A stretch of 64,000 nucleotides of DNA from Oscillospiraceae bacterium (GCA_034925865.1 JAYFRN010000040.1:1-64000), one strand, 5' to 3'. Shown: positions 44,529-54,830, numbered from the stretch's first letter. Numbers and translations: made by a program. The notes: generated by a model not told the origin, from the sequence alone.

Positions 44529-45161
44529 ATGGGAATATGTTATATCGTCGGAGCGCTTAAGGACGAATGCAATTTTATAAAAAAACATAATGATATTGTG
44601 ATTGCCGCAGATGCCGGGCTCATATCAGTTCGTGCCTCCGGGATCGAACCTGATCTCGTTGTCGGCGATTTTGATTCTCTTGGCCGGCTTCCAGATGGTA
44701 TATCATACATCCGTCATCCCGTTATGAAGGACGAAACAGACATGCTTCTCGCTGTAAAAGCCGGTGAGGAACGGGGATATAAAAAGTTTTTGATATTCGG
44801 AGGACTGGGAGGAAGAACCGATCATACCTTCGCGAATATTCAGACATTGTGCTATATTTCAGAACATGGCGGAGCCGGATGCCTTATAGGTAAAGGTGAA
44901 GCAATGACTGTTTTTTCAGACAATATTTTAAAATTTGATAATTCATTTACAGGAACGGTGTCGGTTTTTGCATACGGAGGCATTGCATACGGAGTAACGC
45001 TTAATGGCATGAAATATCCTCTGAACGAAGCGACGCTCGTTCCCTCGTTCCCGATAGGTGTCAGTAATGAATTTGTTGCCGACGGTTCCGTAACGGTTAA
45101 AAAAGGCAGCCTTCTTGTTATGTGGCAATCAAGACATTATGCTTTTCCGGAAGGAGTATAA
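44529..45161 (+). CDS. thiN: Thiamine pyrophosphokinase
   Basis: The 210-residue enzyme transfers pyrophosphate from ATP to thiamine, giving the cofactor used by NifJ. Motifs are AADAGLISVRASGIEPDLVV, GDFDS, MKDETDM and GGLGGRTDH, all typical of ThiN. No TPP riboswitch was seen upstream. It is followed after 52 bases by a cupin gene. Confidence 0.93.
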   Translation: MGICYIVGALKDECNFIKKHNDIVIAADAGLISVRASGIEPDLVVGDFDSLGRLPDGISYIRHPVMKDETDMLLAVKAGEERGYKKFLIFGGLGGRTDHTFANIQTLCYISEHGGAGCLIGKGEAMTVFSDNILKFDNSFTGTVSVFAYGGIAYGVTLNGMKYPLNEATLVPSFPIGVSNEFVADGSVTVKKGSLLVMWQSRHYAFPEGV

Positions 45162-45213
45162 TAGGGTCTTCAGATTTATAATTATAATAAGATAAAATCA
45201 GGAGTAAAACGGT

Positions 45214-45552
45214 ATGATAATAAATTTTGATTCTATAGCGCCTAAATCTGTAATGAATTTCAAGGGCGGGAAAAAAGAAGTTGTTCTCAGTATATATGAA
45301 GACGACGCCAATAAAATATTACGCGGCGTTCTTTCCCCTGGCGCTTCGATAGGAATGCACACTCACGAAGCCGACAGCGAAATCATGTATATAATAAGCG
45401 GGAAGGGAAAGCTTATTAACGGAGATTCAGATACTCCGGAGAATGCCGCACCAGGGACATGCCATTACTGCCCGAAAGGCTGTTCGCACAGTCTAATTAA
45501 TGACGGAGAAACAGAGCTTGTGTTTTTCGCGGTTATTCCCGGAAGGAAATAA
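45214..45552 (+). CDS. Cupin domain protein
   Basis: The 112-residue protein is a single cupin barrel. Motif 1 is GASIGMHTHEADSEIMYIIS (two His, one Glu for metal), and motif 2 is APGTCHYCPKGCSHSLIND with the third His. It could act as a small metalloenzyme, an isomerase or a ligand sensor; the sequence does not decide. An AGGAG ribosome binding site lies 8 bases upstream. Confidence 0.88.
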   Translation: MIINFDSIAPKSVMNFKGGKKEVVLSIYEDDANKILRGVLSPGASIGMHTHEADSEIMYIISGKGKLINGDSDTPENAAPGTCHYCPKGCSHSLINDGETELVFFAVIPGRK

Positions 45553-45904
45553 ATATATTAATTTTCACATAAAATTGTAAAATTTTTGCCGTTCCAAAGC
45601 ATTTGATAGCCCTTAAAAGTCGTAAAAAGCAGAAATAATGTCGAAATATGTTGCTTTTTTATTAATGGGAAATAATGGCACTTATAATTAAAAGCTATAT
45701 AAGTAAAAAAGTGTCATATAATTAACTTTATAGCATAATGAGCAATTGGGCTGTCTTCAAATATTAGTAAAAGTAACTGTATCTCTTGTATTATATGTAA
45801 ATAAAAATCAAATATTATAACTCTATAACTTTATACAATATTGCAAATGTTACGGATATTTAAATTATCTTGTCCCCAAATGATTATAAAACGGAAGTGA
45901 AGGT
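45553..45904. other. AT-rich intergenic region without a supported gene
   Basis: Only short frames are present. Weak dyads (for example acttataa with tataagt near 45682-45710) have no U-tract. No promoter of good score was seen for the downstream gene. Confidence 0.4.
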
Positions 45905-48283
45905 ATGAATGATTTAATTGAAATAAAAAACGCACGAATACATAACCTCAAAGGCGTTGATGTGAAAATACCTCGCGGTAAGCTTACGGTCATTACCGGA
46001 GTGTCGGGAAGCGGAAAATCGAGCCTTGCTTTTGACACGCTGTATGAAGAAGGAAGACGGCGATATCTGATGTTTTCGGGTATGCAGCTTACTGCTGACA
46101 GCGTTTCGACCTTTGACAGTATTAGCGGATTATCACCCACTGTCGCTGTCGAACAGCGTATTATTCGTCAGTCAAATCCGAGAAGTACAGTCGGCACACG
46201 GACAAGCCTTTCGGCAATGCTTGCCGTACTTTTTGCATCCTATGGTAAGCGTGAATCAAAATACGATGATGGAATGCCTCTTGCAATGAATATGTTTCAG
46301 AAATTCTCTCCGGCTGGAATGTGTCCGAAATGTCTTGGTGTAGGTAAATATAAGAAAATTAACGAGGAAGCTATATACGGCGATACGGCAATTGCTGTAA
46401 AGGATGTGCTTGAGGGTAAGCTTCATAAGATTCCCACATGGGGAAACAGAATTGCTGATTATTACAAGCATCTCAGTGTATCACCCGACCAGACGCTTGC
46501 ATCACTTACTTCAGAACAATTTATAGCATTGAAATACGGCTCACCTAAAACACAGTTTACCGGAGTAAATTCCTATGTCCCTGTAGGTGACCATACATAT
46601 GCCAGTGTAGAAAACCCCTCACCGAGACAACGTTTATTTTTATATTCCCGTATTTATGCCGAAGAAATTTCATGTCCGAGATGTGGAGGAAGCGGGCTTG
46701 GAGAAATGGCTACTCATACCACCATCGGTGGTAAAACGATTGCAGAGCTTGAAAACATGTACATCAGTGAGCTGCGGGATTTTTTGGTTGATTTAACAAG
46801 CGAACAAATTTCTCAGCTGCATAGGGAAATTATTACGAAATTAGATTGCATAATGGATGTGGGTCTACATCATCTTTCGCTTTCACGTCCTGTTCCTACA
46901 CTTTCGGGCGGTGAAATTCAACGGCTTTTTCTTGCAAGCTACATCATAACTGAGATGGATTCAATTATATTTGTCTTTGATGAGCCAACAATCGGTCTAC
47001 ACGAGATTGAAAAGGAAAAGCTGATTTCCATTATTAAACGACTTGTGGAGAGAGGAAACACGGTTGTTGCGGTTGAGCATGATGAAAATTTTATGCGTGC
47101 TGCCGATTATATTATTGATCTCGGTCCCGATGCCGGTATAGGTGGCGGTTTAAAAATTTTTGAAGGCGGATATGCTGATTTTCTTACCTGTGTTAATTCA
47201 CGAACCGCTCCTTACCTGTCAAATAAAAAAGGATTTCATATAAAACCGGAAACACGTCCAGTTATTACATCTAAAACATTGAAAATCAGTGAAGCAAGGT
47301 TGCATAATCTTCGTAATGTAAGCGCTGATTTCCCGCTTAACGTTATGGTCGGTGTTGCCGGTGTGTCGGGTAGCGGTAAATCAAGTCTTGTATCTGACAC
47401 CCTTGTTCCACTACTAAAGCAGGCGTTGAAATCGAGATTTGTCAATGATGAAGATGAAATCACACCGTTTGACAACAGCGCGGAATTTCCGATAATTGAA
47501 ACAAAGTTATCAGGTTATGAAAATATAAAAAAATGTATTGTCATAGATCAAAAGCCAATAGGGCGGTCGAGAACATCCTGCCCGGCTACGTATACAGGGA
47601 TATTCGACCGTGTTCGCACCATGTTTGCCCGTGAATCGGGAATGCCGGCGGGATTATTTTCTGCAAATTCAGAGGGCGGCTGTCGTGTCTGCCACGGAGA
47701 GGGTGTTGTTCACCATTATATCGGTATGGGCAATTTCATCGACATGGACTGTGAAGCTTGCGGCACAACAGGATTTATTCCCGAAGAGTGTGAAACCCTG
47801 GTGGACGGAAAGAATATCCGTGACATTCTTAATATGACAGTTGATGAGGCTAAACACTATTTTGAGGGTAAGGATAAAGTTATCTGCGAAATGCTCAGCA
47901 CTTTGCGGCGTGTTGGTATGGGGTATATAAAGCTTGGGCAGAAAACGCCGACAATATCGGGCGGCGAGAGTCAGCGTATCAAGCTTGCGCGGGAGCTTGT
48001 AAAGATACGAAAATCTTCCGATGTGCTGTACATCCTCGATGAACCGACGACCGGACTTTCTTTTTATGACAGTGAGAAGTTAATGGAGCTATTGCAGGAG
48101 ATAGTCGACGGCGGAGGCAGTGTAATCATCACCGAACATGACCCGTATGTATTATCAAACTGCGACTATATTGTGGAGCTTGGTCCCGGCGGTGGCAGTG
48201 ACGGCGGATATATCATTGCAACAGGGAGACCGGCTGAACTAAAAGTGAATAGTGAATCCATAATCGGGAGGTATTTGAAATGA
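45905..48283 (+). CDS. UvrA-like ABC ATPase (class II, UvrA2/DrrC type)
   Basis: The 792-residue protein has two ABC modules as in UvrA: Walker A GVSGSGKSSLAFDTL (about residue 33) and GVSGSGKSSLVSDTL, signatures LSGGEIQRLFLASY and ISGGESQRIKLARELV, Walker B FVFDEPTIGLH and YILDEPTTGLSF. Zinc modules are CPKCLGVGKY, CPRCGGSGLGE and CRVCHGEG...CEACGTTG. It is about 150 residues shorter than true UvrA, in the region that binds UvrB, so it belongs to the class linked to drug resistance or DNA-binding antibiotics rather than excision repair. It is coupled (ATGA) to a beta-lactamase-like hydrolase. Confidence 0.92.
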   Translation: MNDLIEIKNARIHNLKGVDVKIPRGKLTVITGVSGSGKSSLAFDTLYEEGRRRYLMFSGMQLTADSVSTFDSISGLSPTVAVEQRIIRQSNPRSTVGTRTSLSAMLAVLFASYGKRESKYDDGMPLAMNMFQKFSPAGMCPKCLGVGKYKKINEEAIYGDTAIAVKDVLEGKLHKIPTWGNRIADYYKHLSVSPDQTLASLTSEQFIALKYGSPKTQFTGVNSYVPVGDHTYASVENPSPRQRLFLYSRIYAEEISCPRCGGSGLGEMATHTTIGGKTIAELENMYISELRDFLVDLTSEQISQLHREIITKLDCIMDVGLHHLSLSRPVPTLSGGEIQRLFLASYIITEMDSIIFVFDEPTIGLHEIEKEKLISIIKRLVERGNTVVAVEHDENFMRAADYIIDLGPDAGIGGGLKIFEGGYADFLTCVNSRTAPYLSNKKGFHIKPETRPVITSKTLKISEARLHNLRNVSADFPLNVMVGVAGVSGSGKSSLVSDTLVPLLKQALKSRFVNDEDEITPFDNSAEFPIIETKLSGYENIKKCIVIDQKPIGRSRTSCPATYTGIFDRVRTMFARESGMPAGLFSANSEGGCRVCHGEGVVHHYIGMGNFIDMDCEACGTTGFIPEECETLVDGKNIRDILNMTVDEAKHYFEGKDKVICEMLSTLRRVGMGYIKLGQKTPTISGGESQRIKLARELVKIRKSSDVLYILDEPTTGLSFYDSEKLMELLQEIVDGGGSVIITEHDPYVLSNCDYIVELGPGGGSDGGYIIATGRPAELKVNSESIIGRYLK

Positions 48284-49221
48284 CTGATCTTATCTACCGC
48301 CTTGACGATTATGTCAAACAGAAGCATTACCGACTACTCAACAGTATACTTATATACAAAGGTGATAATATCGCTATTGAGCGATGTTATAATAAATTCA
48401 CAGAAACAAGCCGAAATAATATAAAATCAATTTGGAAAAGTATCCTTTCCATATGCTGCGGAATTACTATTGACAAGGGGTTTATTAAAAGTGTGGATGA
48501 GCCAATATCTACATATTTACCCATCTTTGACGGCAGAAATAATACATATCATTCGCTTATAACAGTGAAACATTTGCTTACCATGACCACCGGAATATAT
48601 TGGAATGGCGGGGTAAAGTATCACTGCCCGATGATACAGCAGTTTAACCGCACAAAAGACCATCTTGTATATCTTACCGATGTGAAAATGGATGCACTCC
48701 CCGGTACAAACTCGGTATATAAGGAATGGGATGTTATACTGCTCTCCGCAGCACTTTCCGCGGCAACAGGCATGAATACATTCGATTTTTGTAACGAGTT
48801 TTTGTATAAGCCTCTCGGAATCGAAAGCGGAAGATGGTTTACCTATCCCGATGGGCTTTGTTATAATATCGGCACAACACAGGCTGAACAGGCACAGTCA
48901 GACCTTTCTGCCCGTGACCTTGCTAAAATCGGATTGTTACTCAAAAATGGCGGCAAGTGGATCGGAGGACAGATAATATCTGAAGGATATGTAAAAGAAG
49001 CGCTCTCTCCCCTCGATCTCACTCACGGACACACCCTGATAAAGCATGGTTACGGCTATTTGTGGTGGATTTATCCTGATGGATACGGTTGCAGCGGCTA
49101 CGGCGGTCAGCAGATAAAGGTTATTCCCCAACTGGATATTGTATATGTACTTCAGGCTACGGCGCTGAGTTCACACAGAGATTACAACGATGTGGTTAAT
49201 GAGATCATTGATTTGTTGTAA
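48280..49221 (+). CDS. Serine hydrolase of the beta-lactamase/penicillin-binding family
   Basis: The 313-residue protein has the SxxK motif as SIWK (Ser 50, Lys 53) and the downstream VKHLLTMTTGIYWNGG segment common to class C-like serine hydrolases. SVYKEWDVILLSAALSAATG takes the place of the usual YxN motif, and HGYGYLWW lies in the KTG position. There is no signal peptide, so it acts in the cytoplasm; this and the altered motif make a true beta-lactamase unlikely. Esterase or peptidase activity is possible. It overlaps the UvrA2-like gene by 4 bases. Confidence 0.85.
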   Translation: MTDLIYRLDDYVKQKHYRLLNSILIYKGDNIAIERCYNKFTETSRNNIKSIWKSILSICCGITIDKGFIKSVDEPISTYLPIFDGRNNTYHSLITVKHLLTMTTGIYWNGGVKYHCPMIQQFNRTKDHLVYLTDVKMDALPGTNSVYKEWDVILLSAALSAATGMNTFDFCNEFLYKPLGIESGRWFTYPDGLCYNIGTTQAEQAQSDLSARDLAKIGLLLKNGGKWIGGQIISEGYVKEALSPLDLTHGHTLIKHGYGYLWWIYPDGYGCSGYGGQQIKVIPQLDIVYVLQATALSSHRDYNDVVNEIIDLL

Positions 49222-49806
49222 TTTATAATGCATTAAGAAGTAAGATAAACGATGAAATAGAATATAAAAGCTTTGATAGCTTCGTCAGAATCAGAAAGTG
49301 ATTAAGTTTAACCCTACTTGCGAAATATAAGACTGTTATTAAATATGATATTACAATTATTTAATCCGTAAATTTGTTATCCTTTATTGGAAATGCAAGA
49401 CATTGCTTAGTAGCGTTTATGACAGCTGCCTATTATGTTTATGTAATCACATAAGAATGATCCTAGAAAGAAGAGGTTTGCCCAAAGCCACCGTTGGCTG
49501 TATTGAAAATAACCTCTGGTCTTTATTGTCCAGGGGTTAAATTATACTATGAATTTTTCGAGAACCTGATAAAATCTAACAACAACCTTGAAAATGACCT
49601 ATTTATAAAAACTTTTAAATATTATGCGAATATTTTCACATAATTATTGCCAATAAGGACTAAGCATAGTATAATATAGCGGAAAACGAGATAGGCATTC
49701 CATACGAGTATAATTATGCCGTCTTGTTTAAGAATAAAAATTAAGGTTTTACCGTCGGCGGCGAATGATAAATAATTTTTAATGCCGCGCGGAGAAGGAG
49801 AACATT
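49222..49806. other. Intergenic region without a supported gene
   Basis: No ORF with a ribosome binding site is present. The stretch gaagaggtttgcccaaagccacc (starting 49471) to aacctctgg has a possible long-range pairing (agaggtt with aacctct) but fits no RNA family I know. GAGAAGGAG just before 49807 is the ribosome binding site of the next gene. Confidence 0.4.
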
Positions 49807-50931
49807 ATGTTAGCCAAAAGACCGCCCATGGGCTGGAATTCCTGGAATACTTACGGGCATGATATTTCCGAAAAACTTATTATGGAAACGGCGGACAGCT
49901 TTGTTTCTACCGGTCTTAAGGATGCCGGATACGAATATGTCGTAATTGACGACTGCTGGTCCGAAATGGAACGCGACAAAGACGGAAAGCTTGTTGCCGA
50001 TCATGTAAAATTTCCGCACGGCATGAAGCATCTTGCGGATTATATCCATTCAAAGGGTTTAAAATTCGGAATGTACTCCTGCGCCGGAACAAAGACGTGC
50101 GCCGGATATCCGTCCAGCTTTGATCATGAATTTGTGGACGCTAAAACTTTTGCGGAGTGGGGCGTCGATTTCCTTAAATACGATTTTTGTTACAAGCCAG
50201 CATATGCCGACGGCCCTCTGCTTTATCGCAGAATGGGAATCGCACTTCGCGAATGCGGCAGGGAAATACTTTTCTCGGCATGCAACTGGGGTTCTGATGA
50301 GGTCGGGAAATGGATTCGTTCCTCAGGGGCGCATATGTACCGCTCGACAGGTGATATCAATGACAGCCCGAAATCCTTCAGAGATATCGCGTTCAGTCAG
50401 CTTCCGCTTCTCGGATATTCAGCTCCGGGATGTTTCAATGATACTGATATGCTGATAGTAGGAATGCACGGAAATGGAAATGTCGCCTGCGGCGGATGCA
50501 CGGATGACGAATATAAAATGCATTTCGCTCTTTGGAGCATGATGGCTGCACCGTTGATAATCGGATGCGATGTCAGGAATATGTCAGAAGCAACTGCTTC
50601 TCTTTTAAAGAACAAGGAGCTTATCGCAATAAATCAGGATGAGGAAGCAAGACCGGCATATGCCGTCGGCGGAAGAATATCCGATACTCTTATCCTTTTC
50701 CGTCTGCTCAGCAACAATGAATACGCCATAGGATTCTTCAATTTCAACAACTGCAATATCAAGCATCCGATTGAATTCTTTGATATAGGCATTTCTATCG
50801 GTTCTGGCTACGGTATGGACATAACCGATGTTTTCACCGGCGAAACCTTCAAGGGTGTCTGCGAAAACTTTGCTCCACTGCTTACTCCTCATACCTGTGC
50901 CATATACAAAGCAAAAGTCGTAAGTTTATAA
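49807..50931 (+). CDS. Alpha-galactosidase, glycoside hydrolase family 27
   Basis: The 374-residue enzyme releases terminal alpha-galactose. The start RPPMGWNSWNTYG is a GH27 hallmark; VIDDCW follows. The nucleophile is Asp 126 in LKYDFC, and the acid/base is Asp 214 in CFNDTDML. A C-terminal beta-sandwich domain covers the last 90 residues. There is no signal peptide, so it works on imported oligosaccharides. GAGAAGGAG lies 8 bases before the ATG. No sugar transporter genes are adjacent. GH27 members with other activities (alpha-N-acetylgalactosaminidase, isomalto-dextranase) are possible. Confidence 0.95.
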   Translation: MLAKRPPMGWNSWNTYGHDISEKLIMETADSFVSTGLKDAGYEYVVIDDCWSEMERDKDGKLVADHVKFPHGMKHLADYIHSKGLKFGMYSCAGTKTCAGYPSSFDHEFVDAKTFAEWGVDFLKYDFCYKPAYADGPLLYRRMGIALRECGREILFSACNWGSDEVGKWIRSSGAHMYRSTGDINDSPKSFRDIAFSQLPLLGYSAPGCFNDTDMLIVGMHGNGNVACGGCTDDEYKMHFALWSMMAAPLIIGCDVRNMSEATASLLKNKELIAINQDEEARPAYAVGGRISDTLILFRLLSNNEYAIGFFNFNNCNIKHPIEFFDIGISIGSGYGMDITDVFTGETFKGVCENFAPLLTPHTCAIYKAKVVSL

Positions 50932-50938
50932 TTTACAT

Positions 50939-51133
50939 ATGACTCTATGCAAAAAATGCGCAAAGGAACTCGAGCACGACGAAATAGCGATATATAAAAG
51001 AATGGTCGACCGCGGCGCCTCAGAATTCCTTTGCGTAAAATGCATGGCCGAGTATTTCGGCGTAACGGAAGAACTGATAAGAGAAAAGATTGAGCATTTC
51101 CGCAGACAGGGCTGCACTCTTTTCAGCAGCTGA
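50939..51133 (+). CDS. Small CxxC zinc-ribbon-like protein
   Basis: The 64-residue protein has CKKCAKEL near the start and CVKCMAEYFGVTEE in the middle, spaced for one zinc site, then a helical tail (LIREKIEHFRRQGCTLF). It may bind nucleic acid or protein. It sits 7 bases after the alpha-galactosidase stop and 20 bases before a P-loop protein. No function is known to me. Confidence 0.65.
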   Translation: MTLCKKCAKELEHDEIAIYKRMVDRGASEFLCVKCMAEYFGVTEELIREKIEHFRRQGCTLFSS

Positions 51134-51153
51134 GAATGTTTTGAAAGAATAAT

Positions 51154-51672
51154 ATGATAATTCTTATTACCGGTGGAACGCACAGTGGAAAAACTCTCCT
51201 GGCTCAAAAACTGCTTGAAAGATATAAATATCCGTATTTATCCATTGATCACCTTAAAATGGGATTGATACGCAGCGGAATATGTATACTTAGTCCGGAA
51301 AGCCCGGTTGATGAGCTTACCGCATATTTATGGCCGATAATCCGTGAAATAGTAAAAACCAATATAGAGAATAATCAGAATCATATAATTGAAGGATGTT
51401 ATATCCCATTTGATTATAAAAAAGATTTTACAGAAGACTATCTGAAGTCAATAAAATTTATATGTATTGTTTTTACCGAAAAATATATAATATCGCATTT
51501 TGACGATATAAAAAAGCACGCGTGCGAAATCGAAAGCCGTATTGACGACAGCTGGTGCACTCGCGAAGTTCTTTTGTCTGAAAACAAGAATAATCTGATT
51601 ATGTGTGAGAAATTCGGGTGTGACCGGATCTTAATCGAAGACACATATAATTTTGATTATAACCCGGAATAG
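51154..51672 (+). CDS. P-loop NTPase, small kinase-like
   Basis: The 172-residue protein has Walker A GGTHSGKT at residues 7-14, then a LSIDHLKMGLIRSG segment and NNQNHIIEGCYIPFD, as in adenylate-kinase-like or chloramphenicol-phosphotransferase-like proteins. It is most likely a small-molecule or sugar kinase of the AAA_17/33 type; the acceptor is unknown. A terminator follows at 51724. Confidence 0.82.
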   Translation: MIILITGGTHSGKTLLAQKLLERYKYPYLSIDHLKMGLIRSGICILSPESPVDELTAYLWPIIREIVKTNIENNQNHIIEGCYIPFDYKKDFTEDYLKSIKFICIVFTEKYIISHFDDIKKHACEIESRIDDSWCTREVLLSENKNNLIMCEKFGCDRILIEDTYNFDYNPE

Positions 51673-51723
51673 TATTATATCCGGGCGTAGATCAATTATA
51701 TACGTGAAAGCATCAGTAAAAAC

Positions 51724-51766
51724 GCTCCTGTCCGCATCTGAAATAAATGCAGGCAGGAGCATTTTA
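51724..51766. terminator. Terminator between convergent genes
   Basis: gctcctg pairs with caggagc, with an inner gcat/atgc helix, and is followed by TTTT. It can end the alpha-galactosidase operon. Confidence 0.75.
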
Positions 51767-51783
51767 TAACCACATTGAAATAT

Positions 51784-54693
51784 TTATTTGCTTTTTCCGG
51801 TCTTTCCGGTCTTCTTTTTGCTTATCAGAATTGCTGTTAGCGTAATTATGATAATACCGGCTGCTCCGGCAATCCACCATATTGGATTGATATTTTTTGT
51901 GTTGTCAGGAACATTGGACACAGCGGGCTTTTCGGGTGTGAATCCGCTGATTTCTTCCGGAACTGCGGTCGCGGCCTCCGTCAGGTAGAAGGCAGAGTAG
52001 GACGGGTATTCGAATTCATACCATTTCATTGCTTCGGTTTTATTGTTGAGGTATTGGAACATCGGGTCGACAAAGTCGTCTTTTTCTGTGCAGATTCCGT
52101 TGAAAACGAAAATGCCGTCCGCTCCCTTGGCATATCCTTCATATCCGCGCAGAATGAATTCCGATGTATAAAGGTTCGTTTTTATATTGCTCGGTTTCAG
52201 AAGCCCTTGCTTCATCAAAGCTTCTTCTTCCTTGGTGAGGTCGTGCCCTGCGACATCGGACACAATGCCCAGATAATATTCACACTTATTATCTGCGCAA
52301 AGCTTTACGAATTCGTCAAACGAAGAAAAGCTTTCATAACTCTGATCGCTTGTAATAAGTCGGTCGATGTATCCGTTTTTAACCCATGTTATATAATCAA
52401 GTCCGTAATTTATCGCTCTTGAATCGGTCGGAATGAGAATTCTGACATTGATTTTTTTATCTGCCGGAATATCATCACGAAGTTGTTTCATAAAAGCATT
52501 CATGATTTTTGTTCGTTCGGCGACATCCTGAAGCTCATTGCCGAAAATATACGGATAACGTCCAAAATCCAAAGTGACACCGGCAATGTTTTCGGTCGTT
52601 GCGATTTCCACAAGAAGATCGTGCATGTATTGGCGGTATCCTTCATAATAAAAGCTTAATTGGGTACCATCCTTTTGCTGCCATTCGGAAAGATTTAAAT
52701 AATAAATTGATCCATCCAGATATCCGTCTGTGTTGCCATAATATGCGGACATTCTAAGTGAGCCGTATACCTCTCCGTATGAATTCGCGGTCGCGTAATC
52801 TGCAAGTACCTTATGCGGAAACGCTGTTTTGTTGATATTGCGGATTTGCTCGAATGCGAGCTTATCGCCGTCGCGCATATTTGATTCCCAGTTTTCTTTT
52901 TCACCCTTTGCGTTGACTGAATCCAGGAAATCTGTGGGCCATTTATCCTTTGAAATGCCTAGCTCGGTGAGCTTCTTTTCAACAAAAGTCTTGGCGGTGA
53001 CACTGTCAAAATTCAGCTTTGATGTTACGAGAGTACAGAAGTTATATTGACCTATGTCTGCATTTTGGGCATATCTCTTGATTATTTTTTCGCACAGGTC
53101 ATTTGTACTCGGGTAATTACCAAGAAAGAACCCGGTATAGCCGTCGTTGTCGATCATCAGCTTTTTTGATTTATCTTCTGCCGTATAGATCGAGAATTGT
53201 TCGTCTGATAGAGAGACAAATTTTACATAAACAAGCCGTGCTGGTTTATTCTCGTAATTACTGAATTTTACATATGAATTGGATAGATCGCCTTTCGCTG
53301 GGAAATCAGCGGCATATGCGAATTTCTCATATACTTCACCTGACGCTTCTTTTGGATAAGTCAATAGAATTTTATTCCCTCCGGCACAAAAGCCCTCGGT
53401 GCCTACCTGATATCCTGCATATACGGCGAATTTACCGGACAGTTTTGCCGGAATTATGAATTCGCTGACATTATTTTCAGCTCCTGCGACAAGAACAGTT
53501 CCGAATTCGCCGGTTTCGGTATCCTTGATGTATTCCTTTTTCCATACGCTGTTTTCATCGAGATAAACCTTATACAGCTTATCAAAATAATAACTGTTGC
53601 CCGATTCATTATTGACAAGCTCCGCTCCCGCATCAATTTTTGAATATGCCTTATTAAAATATGAAACAAAAGTGAATTTCGATGATTCGGTATCGCCGGA
53701 GATAAGCCTTGCGCTTACGGTACACATACCGTAAAACGGTATGTTATCAAATTCGGCAGTGGCTGATGCTCCCACGGATTTAACTGTCGTTGTCACAGAT
53801 TTGGATGGATCTGATTTACATGTAACAGTAACCTCTGCGACAACCTCATCTTTGACATTTCCGATTCTGTTAATAAGATCGATATACAGCTTTTTTGAAT
53901 CGGATCCCCTGCGGATGCACGCGTTGTCAATGTTTATTTCGTCAAACATAACGCCCTCCGTCAGCTTTATATTATCTATAATTATACGATTATTCCCCGC
54001 TGCGCGGTCATACATTGAATTGGCAATTCGCAGGTATCCTTCCGAGGAATTGCACGCAAGTGTGATATCGGTAAAATATGCCTGAAGCACGCCGTCCGTA
54101 ATAATTTTTAATCTGCCCGATCCGTCATAAAGAATATTCCAGTCATGCATTTTTCCGTCAGTTGGAATTTTAATGTTCTTTGTCTCGGCACCGTCCTCGC
54201 CTCTTACGGATTTCATTACTGTTACGCATGCGTTATTGCCGTCATTGTCGACCGATGTTGTCATTTTATTAAAAGCTATATAAATATTTTTGTTTCCGGG
54301 TATTTGAATATCGAAAACAAAGCCTCTCCATGCTATGTTTGCGCCCGGTGACTGAAGGCTTTCGATATTCATCCTGAGCGCGAGAGAAAAAGTGTTGTTT
54401 TCGAGAGAAAGACTGTGTGCTATGTATGCCTGATCCTGCCCGTCGTCATTTGAACCGAAAATAATTGTTCCGGCTTCAGGCGGCTCTGAAATTGCAGATT
54501 TGGATTCCGCAATATAACATTCGGGATATTTTCCGCTGCTGGCGGTGAATGGTGAATTATCAAATGAATCGCAGTTAAAGTCAAACACTACTTTTTCTCC
54601 GCCGGCTGTTTCCTCAGCCGAGACGCGATATGCCGGTATATATGCTGAAATGATTAACACAAGAGAAAATACAAAACAAAGAATTTTTTTCAT
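51784..54693 (-). CDS. Surface-anchored GH10-like (GHL10-type) putative glycosyl hydrolase
   Basis: The 969-residue protein has a Sec signal peptide (cleavage after VSAE region, residues 1-25) and a concanavalin-like beta-sandwich with carbohydrate-binding character in the first 250 residues. A middle beta-rich part follows, then a TIM-barrel-like domain around 600-880 with GVTLDFGRYPYIFGNE (a D-rich active site strand), KINVRILIPTDSRAINYGLD and YYLGIVSDVAG. It ends in one membrane segment (IWWIAGAAGIIIITLTAILI) and a Lys-rich tail. There is no LPxTG motif, so the anchor is the membrane. The barrel resembles family 10-like hydrolases (DUF187-type), with poor sequence matches to any named enzyme. 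It is downstream of a second surface protein gene. Confidence 0.75.
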   Translation of the reverse strand: MKKILCFVFSLVLIISAYIPAYRVSAEETAGGEKVVFDFNCDSFDNSPFTASSGKYPECYIAESKSAISEPPEAGTIIFGSNDDGQDQAYIAHSLSLENNTFSLALRMNIESLQSPGANIAWRGFVFDIQIPGNKNIYIAFNKMTTSVDNDGNNACVTVMKSVRGEDGAETKNIKIPTDGKMHDWNILYDGSGRLKIITDGVLQAYFTDITLACNSSEGYLRIANSMYDRAAGNNRIIIDNIKLTEGVMFDEINIDNACIRRGSDSKKLYIDLINRIGNVKDEVVAEVTVTCKSDPSKSVTTTVKSVGASATAEFDNIPFYGMCTVSARLISGDTESSKFTFVSYFNKAYSKIDAGAELVNNESGNSYYFDKLYKVYLDENSVWKKEYIKDTETGEFGTVLVAGAENNVSEFIIPAKLSGKFAVYAGYQVGTEGFCAGGNKILLTYPKEASGEVYEKFAYAADFPAKGDLSNSYVKFSNYENKPARLVYVKFVSLSDEQFSIYTAEDKSKKLMIDNDGYTGFFLGNYPSTNDLCEKIIKRYAQNADIGQYNFCTLVTSKLNFDSVTAKTFVEKKLTELGISKDKWPTDFLDSVNAKGEKENWESNMRDGDKLAFEQIRNINKTAFPHKVLADYATANSYGEVYGSLRMSAYYGNTDGYLDGSIYYLNLSEWQQKDGTQLSFYYEGYRQYMHDLLVEIATTENIAGVTLDFGRYPYIFGNELQDVAERTKIMNAFMKQLRDDIPADKKINVRILIPTDSRAINYGLDYITWVKNGYIDRLITSDQSYESFSSFDEFVKLCADNKCEYYLGIVSDVAGHDLTKEEEALMKQGLLKPSNIKTNLYTSEFILRGYEGYAKGADGIFVFNGICTEKDDFVDPMFQYLNNKTEAMKWYEFEYPSYSAFYLTEAATAVPEEISGFTPEKPAVSNVPDNTKNINPIWWIAGAAGIIIITLTAILISKKKTGKTGKSK

Positions 54694-54784
54694 AAGCGAC
54701 TGCCTTTCTGATTATCAAAAATTTATTCGATATAATTCAATTGAAAGAAAAAATGGATTTTCTATGATTCCCAAATAAACGCCT

Positions 54785-54812
54785 GGACTCGGCAAAAAAG
54801 CCGAGTCCTTTT
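54785..54812. terminator. Hairpin between the two surface protein genes
   Basis: ggactcggc pairs perfectly with gccgagtcc over six A and is followed by TTTT on the plus strand. On the minus strand it lies between the 299-residue and 969-residue genes, so it may attenuate read-through between them. Confidence 0.65.
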
Positions 54813-54830
54813 AATAACTTAAATTATTGA

